From assembly GCA_019752245.1 (NCBI GenBank), contig JAIEMH010000032.1:1-5880 (forward strand): a stretch of 5,880 nt of DNA. Reading direction: 5' to 3'. The first letter of the stretch is position 1. The number at the start of each line of letters is the position of its first letter. A program made the translations under genes and the position numbers. Positions 1 through 4,935 of this stretch are shown here, piece after piece. The notes under the pieces are model-generated. The model did not search any database. It worked only from the letters and a program-made list of their open reading frames with translations, and had not been told where the DNA came from. The stretch comes from Flavobacteriaceae bacterium. GTDB taxonomy: Bacteria; Bacteroidota; Bacteroidia; Flavobacteriales; Flavobacteriaceae.

Positions 1-1181
1 TCAGAAAACCAAATTTCATCTTGTCTAAAAATATCTAAATCAAGTAAGTTTGATTCATGAGTTGTAAATATTAGTTGACCTTTTGTACTGTTATTACTCA
101 TTATCTTTTGAATTAAACTTTTGAGTAAAGTTGGGTGTAAACTCTGGTCAATTTCATCAATTATAAAGCAAACTTCATCATTCAAAATCCCATCAAATGC
201 TGGAATAAAGTCTAACAGTCTTTGTGTCCCATCAGATTCTTCAGTTAAATCAAAAGAAACCTTTTTTCCTTCGTTGTTTAAATGTTTTGCAATAACTTTT
301 TTTACAACATATTTACCTTTTTCTTTGGTTACTAAAACGCCACCAGTTTCTGTATTTAATAATACGCTGTTCCCATCTTTAATATTTTGAATTATTTCTT
401 TTTTGGTTGTTTCATCATCATCTCCAAAATATTTATCAATATCCATGGTTTCAATATCTAATTCTGATACTCCAGTATCAAAAGTTTCAAGCATTTCATT
501 AGCGAAAGTATTGAATCTACTTGATGAAGTTAGAGCAGGAACTAAACTTTGAAACTTACTTCCCGGATGAATAATTATTAACTCTTTTTCAATAACATAC
601 CTAGAAGAAGATATTTCCTTAATTTTTAATTCACTAGTTTTTCCCAATAATAATTCGTTAGATTTCAAAAGGTTATCTTGCATCAATTCGATCAACAACT
701 TCTGTTTTTGAGTTTTTTGATATTTATCAGCAATTTTAATTGATGGCTTACCAGATTTTAATGTTTTACGTTCAAAAATCATTTTATCTTCAATGTTTAT
801 GCCTGATTCATATAGCCATTCTTCAACAACAGAGGCATTGTTAAAACTAACTCCATATGCATAAACTTTTTTTTCGATTGTAAATTCTATCTCAAAGGAA
901 ATGGGTTTAGTTTCATTAGCTTTGTCTAACTTGAATTTTTTTTCATTAACAGATCTTAATATGCAACCATTTATAACTGATTCTTGAAGAAATTCTATCG
1001 CTTTAATGAGACTTGATTTTCCAGCACCATTTGCTCCATAAATAGCTGCGGCTTTAAGAACATCAACTTTTCCTAAACTATAAACGTGATGTTTATGTGT
1101 TTTAAATGAACCCGCTAACATATTGAATTCTCTTTCTTCATTGAATGAGAGAAAATTACTAACAACAAATCTAATAAACAT
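1..1181 (-). CDS. AAA15-family ATPase (COG1106/AbiLi/RloA-like), 3' end cut by window edge
   Basis: The minus-strand frame starting with ATG at 1181 is open for 393 codons to the window edge, so the C-terminus is missing. The protein begins MFIRFVVSNFLSFNEEREF, the usual N-terminal strand of AAA15/ABC-like ATPases. Walker A is GANGAGKS (residues 49-56), a signature-like SDGTQR lies at 316-321, Walker B is CFIIDE (338-343) followed by IDQSLHP, and an H-loop TTHE places His at 375. All ATP-binding and hydrolysis motifs are therefore intact. COG1106 proteins are usually somewhat over 400 residues, so probably only a few dozen residues are missing. Relatives include AbiLi of the AbiL abortive-infection system, RloA, and the AriA subunit of PARIS; these work with a TOPRIM-type partner (RloB/AbiLii or AriB) often encoded just downstream. 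That position lies beyond base 1, so the partner is inferred, not seen. The family call is firm; the defence role is an inference. Confidence 0.88.
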   Translation of the reverse strand, partial: MFIRFVVSNFLSFNEEREFNMLAGSFKTHKHHVYSLGKVDVLKAAAIYGANGAGKSSLIKAIEFLQESVINGCILRSVNEKKFKLDKANETKPISFEIEFTIEKKVYAYGVSFNNASVVEEWLYESGINIEDKMIFERKTLKSGKPSIKIADKYQKTQKQKLLIELMQDNLLKSNELLLGKTSELKIKEISSSRYVIEKELIIIHPGSKFQSLVPALTSSSRFNTFANEMLETFDTGVSELDIETMDIDKYFGDDDETTKKEIIQNIKDGNSVLLNTETGGVLVTKEKGKYVVKKVIAKHLNNEGKKVSFDLTEESDGTQRLLDFIPAFDGILNDEVCFIIDEIDQSLHPTLLKSLIQKIMSNNSTKGQLIFTTHESNLLDLDIFRQDEIWFS

Positions 1182-1201
1182 AATTTAAAATTTATATTAA
1201 A

Positions 1202-1209
1202 CAAATATA
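1202..1209 (-). promoter_or_regulatory. -7 promoter element TATATTTG for the AAA15 ATPase gene
   Basis: On the minus strand these bases read TATATTTG, an exact match to the Bacteroidetes -7 consensus TAnnTTTG. It ends 20 nt before the ATG at 1181, implying a short A/T-rich leader of about 15 nt without a Shine-Dalgarno sequence, which is normal for this phylum. No convincing -33 TTTG is seen 19-21 nt upstream. Confidence 0.5.
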
Positions 1210-1533
1210 ACGAATATATCTCTTAGTTAGTATTAAATTTATTAAAAATATCATTATTTAGTCATATAAAGAGATGTATTCGATTTTAATAAATCATAAA
1301 AAACTAACAATGTGTGTTTTATGTAAAATGCATAAGTCTTTTTCAAAGCCGGCAGAACGTCGTGCGAAAGCAACGATGGTTTCCCAACTTCTCTATATGC
1401 GCTATAAAGTAGCGTATATATACCCATTTTTGGGCAGTTTGCCGCAATGTTTCAGCAATAAAGCTCAAGCCACTAATATAATACTACTATTCCTTATACA
1501 ACTACGTATAAATGCCTGTTTTTTTAAATTAAT
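1210..1533. other. Intergenic region with a cluster of stem-loops, no credible gene
   Basis: An open frame of 92 codons exists on the plus strand (1274-1552), but its translation has no recognisable family and runs through hairpins, so I do not call it a gene. The stretch from about 1345 to 1445 is richer in G+C than its flanks and contains consecutive hairpins. The first is 1358-1378, with an 8-bp stem, one bulged A and a GAAA tetraloop. The second is 1394-1420, with 11-bp arms and loop TAAAG. Next come CCCA/TGGG at 1423-1434, with GGCA/TGCC at 1433-1443 overlapping it. Finally TTATAC/GTATAA lies at 1494-1511. The wobble pairs in the first two hairpins (g1359-t1377, g1399-t1415) are G-U when read on the plus strand. 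A structured RNA or the foldback site of a recombination element are both possible; neither is established. Confidence 0.4.
1394..1420 (+). repeat. Perfectly nested 11-bp inverted repeat (stem-loop)
   Basis: The left arm TATATGCGCTA (1394-1404) pairs with the right arm TAGCGTATATA (1410-1420) around the 5-nt loop TAAAG. There is a single G-U wobble (g1399-t1415) on the plus strand, which would be a C-A mismatch on the minus strand. It is followed closely by a second hairpin, and no U-run follows that would make it an intrinsic terminator. Confidence 0.6.
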
Positions 1534-1556
1534 AAAAAAAGATGCCATCTAGCATC
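1534..1556 (-). terminator. Intrinsic terminator on the minus strand, overlapping a stop codon
   Basis: Read on the minus strand, GATGC pairs with GCATC around the loop TAGATG, followed directly by seven T residues and further A/T bases. The short stem and strong U-run fit a Rho-independent terminator for minus-strand transcription. The TAG stop codon of the 43-residue reading frame lies inside the loop. Confidence 0.6.
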
Positions 1557-1680
1557 CATCACTTTCTCCTATCCTTCCAACAATCATTTTATAATCCTCC
1601 ATCCATTCATAAAACTTTCCTCTCAAGTAAAGCCCTATAAACCACAAAGCAACAAATCCAAGTATCTGATACCATTCCAT
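1549..1680 (-). CDS. Possible 43-residue single-pass membrane microprotein
   Basis: On the minus strand an ATG at 1680 opens a frame of 43 codons ending with TAG at 1551-1549. The peptide starts MEWYQILGFVALWFIGLYLR: residues 5-19 are hydrophobic enough for one membrane span, followed by a basic and then acidic tail (RGKFYEWMEDYK) ending in ESDGC. Three tryptophans, a sensible charge distribution across the segment, and a terminator placed exactly at the end support a real gene. An exact TAnnTTTG match (TATCTTTG, 1692-1685) lies only 4 nt before the start, which would make the message nearly leaderless; its -33 partner is not seen, so this promoter is doubtful. I do not recognise the family. 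Small hydrophobic peptides of this kind include type I toxins and membrane-complex accessory proteins; no function is assigned. Confidence 0.45.
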   Translation of the reverse strand: MEWYQILGFVALWFIGLYLRGKFYEWMEDYKMIVGRIGESDGC

Positions 1681-1799
1681 CTTTCAAAGATAAAACGGCG
1701 ATCACATACTAATAAAACACAAAATTCAATTACTCCCGAATTGACAAGCGATAATTCGGAATTGACAAATATGTTAATAATTCATTTTATCTTTCGAAA
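1681..1799. repeat. Imperfect inverted repeat flanking a 119-bp segment
   Basis: CTTTCAAAGATAAAA at 1681-1695 is matched in inverted orientation by TTTTATCTTTCGAAA at 1785-1799, with one extra base in the second arm. The enclosed DNA carries the operator-like repeats at 1736-1768. The arms could be chance A/T-rich similarity, binding sites, or the ends of a very small mobile fragment; no target duplication is evident. Confidence 0.3.
1736..1768. promoter_or_regulatory. Operator-like direct and inverted repeats upstream of the microprotein
   Basis: GAATTGACAA occurs at 1738-1747 and again at 1759-1768, a 21-bp spacing equal to two helical turns. CCGAATT (1736-1742) and AATTCGG (1753-1759) form a perfect 7-bp inverted repeat over a 10-nt spacer in the same place. 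This combination suggests a protein-binding site, although a hairpin is also possible. It lies 56 bp upstream of the minus-strand 43-residue frame. The half-site TTGACAA also occurs in the palindrome at 4250-4265 beside the XRE regulator gene, which hints that one regulator could bind both. Confidence 0.35.
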
Positions 1800-1848
1800 T
1801 TATGTTTAAATTATTATATTAATATGACTCAAAGAAAGTACTTAATTC

Positions 1849-1878
1849 AGATTTTACTTTTTTTTAAGATTTTACTTT
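1849..1878. repeat. 12-bp direct repeat, period 18
   Basis: AGATTTTACTTT occurs at 1849-1860 and 1867-1878, separated by a T-rich spacer. It lies in A/T-rich noncoding DNA and may be replication slippage or chance; no function can be read from it. Confidence 0.4.
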
Positions 1879-1920
1879 CGATTCTTAATTATTAGATTAT
1901 TTTTGTGAAAGCTTTAAAAT

Positions 1921-1947
1921 AAAAAAAAGAGCTTCAAATTGAAGCCC
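1921..1947 (-). terminator. Intrinsic terminator of a short minus-strand transcript
   Basis: On the minus strand GGGCTTC (1947-1941) pairs with GAAGCTC (1935-1929) around the loop AATTT, with one G-U pair, followed at once by eight T residues. The same hairpin on the plus strand has an A-C mismatch and only four T residues, so the minus direction is favoured. Confidence 0.75.
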
Positions 1948-2048
1948 TTTTGTATTTAAGGAAGTAGCGAAGAATGCGGAATTGTATCCAGTACCATAGT
2001 CCACCAATCTTCCTTTTCTATCTTTATTCTAAATTGTTATCATATTAA
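1921..2048 (-). ncRNA. Putative short minus-strand transcript (about 125 nt), RNA or micro-ORF
   Basis: A promoter-like pair upstream (2086-2054) and the strong terminator at 1947-1921 bracket a minus-strand unit of about 125 nt. The 5' end is estimated from the -7 element, not mapped. It has no convincing coding frame: an ATG near its start is followed by a stop after four codons, and an internal ATG gives only MVLDTIPHSSLLP. Another frame stays open across the terminator (it includes RKGRLVDYGTGYNSAFF) but has no start codon, so a decayed gene fragment is possible. It is divergent from the HEPN gene, and its first bases lie close to that gene's translation start. An untranslated small RNA is the simplest reading, held with low confidence. 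Confidence 0.35.
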
Positions 2049-2053
2049 TAATA

Positions 2054-2086
2054 CAAATGTACACAAAATTTATTACTTTATGCAAA
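2054..2086 (-). promoter_or_regulatory. Minus-strand promoter overlapping the HEPN gene start
   Basis: On the minus strand TTTG (2086-2083) and TACATTTG (2061-2054) match the Bacteroidetes -33 and -7 elements, with a 21-nt spacer that is slightly longer than the usual 19. The -33 element covers bases just inside the HEPN coding region (ATG at 2080), so this promoter and translation or transcription of the HEPN gene overlap physically. Confidence 0.4.
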
Positions 2087-3873
2087 TAATATACCATAAA
2101 AATACTACTTTAACAATTTCTCAAAAATTTTTTATTGAGAAATCTATAGAACTTTTATATTATGGAAGCATAGATAGTTATAGAGTTAGATTAAATAGTC
2201 CTAAAACAGTTTTAGAAGAATTAAGGTACTGTTTAAAAGAATTTGAAATTGGAAGAATTAAACATTTCCAAACAATTAAATCAAAAGAGAAAGAAAAAAA
2301 AGCTCTAATCAATGAGGCATTAATGTTAATAAATAATGACCCTAATTTCATTGATTTTAATTCTATTTCTAAAAGTTATTTAGAGCAATTATTATATAAA
2401 ATAGATGAATATAATTATAAAAAAGTAATCTCTAGTGTTGATGTTTTATTACGTGAAAACGAAGATTATCTTTTAAAAGTTATTACAGGTTTAAAAGTTT
2501 TAATAGGTTTAAATGATAATTCACTTAATGGATTAGAAAAACTTGATAAAACATTAAACATATTATTTACTGAATTAATTAGTAAAGGATTCTCAAAAGG
2601 ATTTTTATATAAAATTATTTATGGGATTTTTGTAAATACATTAAAGGCAACAAGTAACTTTGATTCTCATTTTGAAAATTTCAGAACAAGAATAACTGAT
2701 GCTGAATCTGAGCATACTGTTATTTTTAGGATGGATACTACTCTAAAAGTTTATGATTCAATATCTACGATTACTCATCATTCATTCTCTTTGTCAGATG
2801 ATATTGAAGAAGTAAAATTGACTGGAGAGATTGTAAACCGAGAATTGGATTCATTTAAAGTTAATGTCAATAATAGAAAATTTATCAGTTGTAAGGTTAA
2901 AGCACTTGATTATTTAGCAGCACTAAAAAAAGCAAGGAATATATTCTCAGAATATTTAGATGTAGTAAATTTAGGTCTTTCAGATGAATTTTTACACATT
3001 CATAGTAGAGCTTTAGTCATAGATTCTCGCTCTCCAAAAAAAGGTAATTTCCAAAACAATGTTAACATATTAGATGGAAAATATAAAGTAGAGAAAGAAC
3101 ATTATATCCAATTTTCACAAAAATTACCAGATTTAATTAATAACCCTACTATTGTAAATGAAACCAAAGAAAAAATTAAATCTGCAATTCGTTATTTAAG
3201 ATTAGGTAATCAATCTACGGAAGTTGAACACAAATTTATAAATTATTGGATTGGTTTAGAGTATTTGTTTTCAAATTATGAAAGTCAAAGCACTATAAAT
3301 AGAATTAAAGATCATTTTACTAATGCTCATTGTTTAGCATATTTGATCAGAAACTTATATAGTTTCAAAAAATCTTTTTTACAACTGAGCAGTGCAAATA
3401 TTACTTTAATTACCTCATATAATGATTCAGATGATGATTTTCTTCAGAGTGAAGTTTTTTATAATGAAATTGGAACAAAATTAATAAATGATTTTCCTTT
3501 ATTAGCTTATAGAGCTTTAAAACTGAAACAATGGCTATTTAAGCCAAATAAACCTGTTAATGCAACAGACTATATAAATCATCATAAAGATAATTTAGAA
3601 ATTCATTTTACTAGAATTTATAGATTACGAAATGAAATTATTCACGATGCAGCAACAAATACTAACAATGAACAAATAGCATCAAATTTAAGATATTATT
3701 TAACATTTATATTAAATGAAGTAATTGATTTCCTTTCTAATCATAGTACCATAGAATTATCAATAGAAGATTATTTTATATTAAATGAGATTAAATTAGG
3801 CAATATTTCACAACAAGGATTTCTAATTAAAGATTTAATGAGTGTTGATTGTTCAATTGATTTTATTTTATAA
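2080..3873 (+). CDS. HEPN-domain protein, ApeA-like; predicted ribonuclease effector
   Basis: This 597-residue soluble protein has no signal peptide or membrane span. The C-terminal third resembles ApeA-like HEPN domains: a helix with KFINYWIGLEYLF (385-397, invariant-looking E394) preceded by RYLRLGNQSTEVEH, and further on the catalytic-type motif R517-N-E-I-I-H522 within YRLRNEIIHDA. HEPN nucleases cut RNA with an R-x4-6-H motif, and both residues are present here. Residues 1-360 are mostly helical, lysine-rich and unrecognised; they may be the sensor part. ApeA-type proteins are single-gene abortive-infection systems of roughly this size, so a phage-triggered RNase acting on host or phage RNA is the best inference. 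No MNT-type antitoxin gene is adjacent. The start ATG at 2080 lies in an A/T-rich context. The nearest exact plus-strand -7 match, TATTTTTG at 1898-1905, would give a leader of about 170 nt crossing the hairpin at 1929-1947. Codons strongly favour A/T at the third position, unlike the SusC gene to the right. Confidence 0.75.
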   Translation: MQIIYHKNTTLTISQKFFIEKSIELLYYGSIDSYRVRLNSPKTVLEELRYCLKEFEIGRIKHFQTIKSKEKEKKALINEALMLINNDPNFIDFNSISKSYLEQLLYKIDEYNYKKVISSVDVLLRENEDYLLKVITGLKVLIGLNDNSLNGLEKLDKTLNILFTELISKGFSKGFLYKIIYGIFVNTLKATSNFDSHFENFRTRITDAESEHTVIFRMDTTLKVYDSISTITHHSFSLSDDIEEVKLTGEIVNRELDSFKVNVNNRKFISCKVKALDYLAALKKARNIFSEYLDVVNLGLSDEFLHIHSRALVIDSRSPKKGNFQNNVNILDGKYKVEKEHYIQFSQKLPDLINNPTIVNETKEKIKSAIRYLRLGNQSTEVEHKFINYWIGLEYLFSNYESQSTINRIKDHFTNAHCLAYLIRNLYSFKKSFLQLSSANITLITSYNDSDDDFLQSEVFYNEIGTKLINDFPLLAYRALKLKQWLFKPNKPVNATDYINHHKDNLEIHFTRIYRLRNEIIHDAATNTNNEQIASNLRYYLTFILNEVIDFLSNHSTIELSIEDYFILNEIKLGNISQQGFLIKDLMSVDCSIDFIL

Positions 3874-3953
3874 AATAAAACTACCAATTACTTATTAAAA
3901 TTTTATTATTAAAGATGGTTATATGATTTCCTACAATTATTGCTAAATAATAA

Positions 3954-3975
3954 AAAAGATGCCTCGGCATCTTTT
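3954..3975. terminator. Bidirectional terminator between convergent HEPN and XRE genes
   Basis: AAAAGATGC (3954-3962) pairs perfectly with GCATCTTTT (3967-3975) around CTCG. The A-run and T-run on the two sides give a U-tract in both directions. It lies 80 bp after the HEPN stop and its base overlaps the TAA stop of the XRE regulator, so it can end both converging transcripts. Confidence 0.85.
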
Positions 3976-4216
3976 ATTCTTTATCTAAATCAAATTGAAA
4001 ATCAAATAATTCTTTAGGATGAATATCTAATCCTTTAGCTATTGCAATAATTGTTTTCAAATTAGCTCCATGTTCTCCATTTAAAACACGATAAACTTGT
4101 TTTTGCTCAATGTTACCTACTGAGGCAATTGTCATAACATCTTTACCTTGTTTTTCAATAAGATTTTGAAGATTTTCGCCGAACTTTTTATAATATTTTT
4201 TATTATCATTTTTCAC
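3974..4216 (-). CDS. Small XRE/Cro-type helix-turn-helix regulator
   Basis: This 80-residue DNA-binding protein consists of little more than one XRE-type HTH domain: helix 1 around 11-22 (KFGENLQNLIEK), helix 2 around 27-33, recognition helix 36-46 (IEQKQVYRVLN), then LKTIIAIAKGLDI (53-65) and PKELFDF (67-73), which match the family pattern well. It is read from a GTG start at 4216; an overlapping ATG one frame away (4218) is followed immediately by TGA, and the next in-frame Met is residue 28, inside the domain, so GTG is the best choice. The GTG sits in an inverted repeat, TTTCACA/TGTGAAA (4211-4225). It is convergent with the HEPN gene and divergent from the structured RNA candidate. The palindrome at 4250-4265 is the likely operator, so it may repress itself and the divergent promoter. 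It could alternatively be a regulator of the HEPN gene, but the convergent layout gives no direct support. Confidence 0.85.
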   Translation of the reverse strand: MKNDNKKYYKKFGENLQNLIEKQGKDVMTIASVGNIEQKQVYRVLNGEHGANLKTIIAIAKGLDIHPKELFDFQFDLDKE

Positions 4217-4225
4217 ATTGTGAAA
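4211..4225. promoter_or_regulatory. Inverted repeat covering the XRE start codon
   Basis: TTTCACA (4211-4217) and TGTGAAA (4219-4225) are perfect inverted arms around a single base, and they include the GTG start codon (4216-4214). It could be a second, auxiliary binding site or a hairpin that limits translation of the regulator; neither is shown. Confidence 0.35.
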
Positions 4226-4248
4226 TTGCGTTGTATTTGATAAAATAA

Positions 4249-4266
4249 ATTGTCAAATTTGACAAT
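4249..4266. promoter_or_regulatory. Perfect 18-bp palindromic operator candidate
   Basis: ATTGTCAAATTTGACAAT is perfectly self-complementary and lies 33 bp upstream of the XRE start codon. It covers the TTTG (4258-4261) that serves as -33 element of a plus-strand promoter. Size, symmetry and position fit a dimeric HTH repressor site controlling a divergent pair. Confidence 0.6.
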
Positions 4267-4289
4267 ATTCAATTTATTTTATATATTTG
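4258..4289 (+). promoter_or_regulatory. Plus-strand promoter P1 overlapping the palindrome
   Basis: TTTG (4258-4261), a 20-nt spacer and TATATTTG (4282-4289) match the Bacteroidetes -33/-7 consensus almost ideally. Transcription would start near 4295 and run into the structured region. The -33 element is inside the palindromic operator candidate, so a bound protein would block it. Confidence 0.55.
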
Positions 4290-4329
4290 TTTATTAATTG
4301 ATTTTTTTTAATTGTAGGAAATCAATTTA

Positions 4330-4337
4330 TATATTTG
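4330..4337 (+). promoter_or_regulatory. Plus-strand -7 element P2 just before the structured RNA
   Basis: TATATTTG is an exact TAnnTTTG match. A start about 6 nt downstream would coincide with the first hairpin of the RNA candidate (4343). The -33 position holds only a T-run (4302-4309), so this is weaker than the promoter at 4258-4289 in that element. Confidence 0.4.
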
Positions 4338-4342
4338 CGATT

Positions 4343-4655
4343 CTTCATGAAAACATTGAAGCATTCGCTTTGAATCTCGTTATCAAAAACTGGTAATTTT
4401 AGCACGCGAGATGATAAGTACGATGCTCACGTCCATTGGCGTGGGCTCACTTATTCGTGTGCGGGTATACCAGTACCTTGATAGCGTTTAAGCTGAGTTC
4501 CATGCCTTTTTTTATTCCCAATGGTCGCTCACTTCCATTCTTAGCACTGCTCCTACTTTAAAAGTCTCGCAATCAACACACAGTTAGTCCAATGAGTTAG
4601 TTGGGAAAGGCACTGCCTGCGCTTGGCTGCAACAAGCAACGGCAGAGTTCTTTCC
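4343..4655 (+). ncRNA. Candidate structured RNA of about 310 nt, family not recognised
   Basis: A long rod forms from stacked helices: CGTTATCAA/TTGATAGCG (4378-4386 with 4478-4486), ACTGGTA/TACCAGT (4389-4395 with 4468-4474), GCACGCG/CGTGTGC (4402-4408 with 4456-4462), GATAAGT/ACTTATT (4413-4419 with 4449-4455) and GCTCACG/CGTGGGC (4425-4431 with 4440-4446, loop of 8). All four wobble pairs are G-U on the plus strand and would be A-C mismatches on the minus strand, which favours plus-strand RNA. Outer pairs GCTT/AAGC and GCAT/ATGC extend it to 4361-4505. Downstream, a 12-bp helix joins 4503-4508 plus 4516-4521 to 4601-4612, and a hairpin CTGCC/GGCAG with GCTTG/CAAGC occupies 4613-4645. A small hairpin (4343-4361) starts the unit. 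No reading frame of note lies inside. I do not recognise tmRNA, RNase P, SRP or 6S signatures. A long foldback element acting as DNA is the main alternative. Ends are estimates. Confidence 0.5.
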
Positions 4656-4659
4656 TTTT
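4613..4659 (+). terminator. Possible 3' terminator hairpin of the structured RNA
   Basis: CTGCC/GGCAG and GCTTG/CAAGC form a two-step stem (4613-4645) with loop GCTGCAA, followed by CTTTCCTTTT. An extended stem can form if GGAAAG (4604-4609) pairs with CTTTCC (4650-4655), leaving a short T-run. The U-tract is weak and interrupted, so termination here is uncertain. Confidence 0.35.
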
Positions 4660-4702
4660 AAAAAACCTTAAAACCAAAAGCCTATGCCATAAAACCAAAA
4701 AA

Positions 4703-4761
4703 AATCCGCAAAATCAGTAAAAAGCAAAGCGAAAAAATCCGTGCCAATCCGCTAAATCAGT
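4703..4761. repeat. 16-bp imperfect direct repeat of intergenic type
   Basis: AATCCGCAAAATCAGT (4703-4718) recurs as AATCCGCTAAATCAGT (4746-4761), with a further ATCCG copy between them. From memory, phrases of this kind are scattered between genes in many Bacteroidetes genomes; I cannot confirm copy number here. No gene is present. Confidence 0.5.
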
Positions 4762-4762
4762 G

Positions 4763-4900
4763 ACCCGAGACCAAAGGTCGAAGAGACGAAGTACATCCGC
4801 GTTCCATAACCTGAGCAAAGCGAAGCAAATAATTTGTGAACCCGAGACCAAAGGTCGAACTGACAAAGTAATTTGTGGTAAAAAATTTGAGCAAAGCGAA
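4763..4900. repeat. Two diverged tandem units of about 77 bp
   Basis: The 20-bp phrase starting ACCCGAGACC and ending AAGGTCGAA occurs at 4763-4782 and identically at 4840-4859, a period of 77. TGAGCAAAGCGAA occurs at 4812-4824 and 4888-4900, a period of 76. The parts between are diverged, so the unit duplicated long ago or is kept only in its core. Each copy contains GACC-AAA-GGTC, a small hairpin. An 86-codon minus-strand frame across this DNA is a product of the repeats and not a credible gene. Confidence 0.65.
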
Positions 4901-4935
4901 ACACACTTAGTGCCTTAGAGCCTTCGCTGCAAAAC

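Noticed and set aside
121..390. 89-codon plus-strand open frame
   Set aside because: It is the antisense shadow of the AAA15 ATPase, whose minus-strand frame has intact catalytic motifs over the same bases.
1350..1511. Integron attC site
   Set aside because: The core sites expected at the ends (RYYYAAC and GTTRRRY) could not be placed in a proper paired arrangement, and no integrase is in the window. Kept only as a possibility.
1274..1552. 92-codon plus-strand open frame
   Set aside because: The translation shows no recognisable motif or domain order, has no good start context, runs through several hairpins and ends within a minus-strand terminator. It is more likely a chance frame.
1681..1799. 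Miniature transposable element
   Set aside because: The inverted arms are A/T-rich and imperfect, and I see no flanking target-site duplication, so it is listed only as a low-confidence repeat.
4343..4655. Known housekeeping RNAs (tmRNA, RNase P, SRP RNA, 6S) or a tRNA
   Set aside because: None of the conserved core sequences I know for these RNAs is seen, and there is no cloverleaf. I therefore left the family open.
4703..4900. CRISPR array
   Set aside because: The repeats occur only twice each, are imperfect, differ in period and are not separated by uniform spacers; no cas gene is present.
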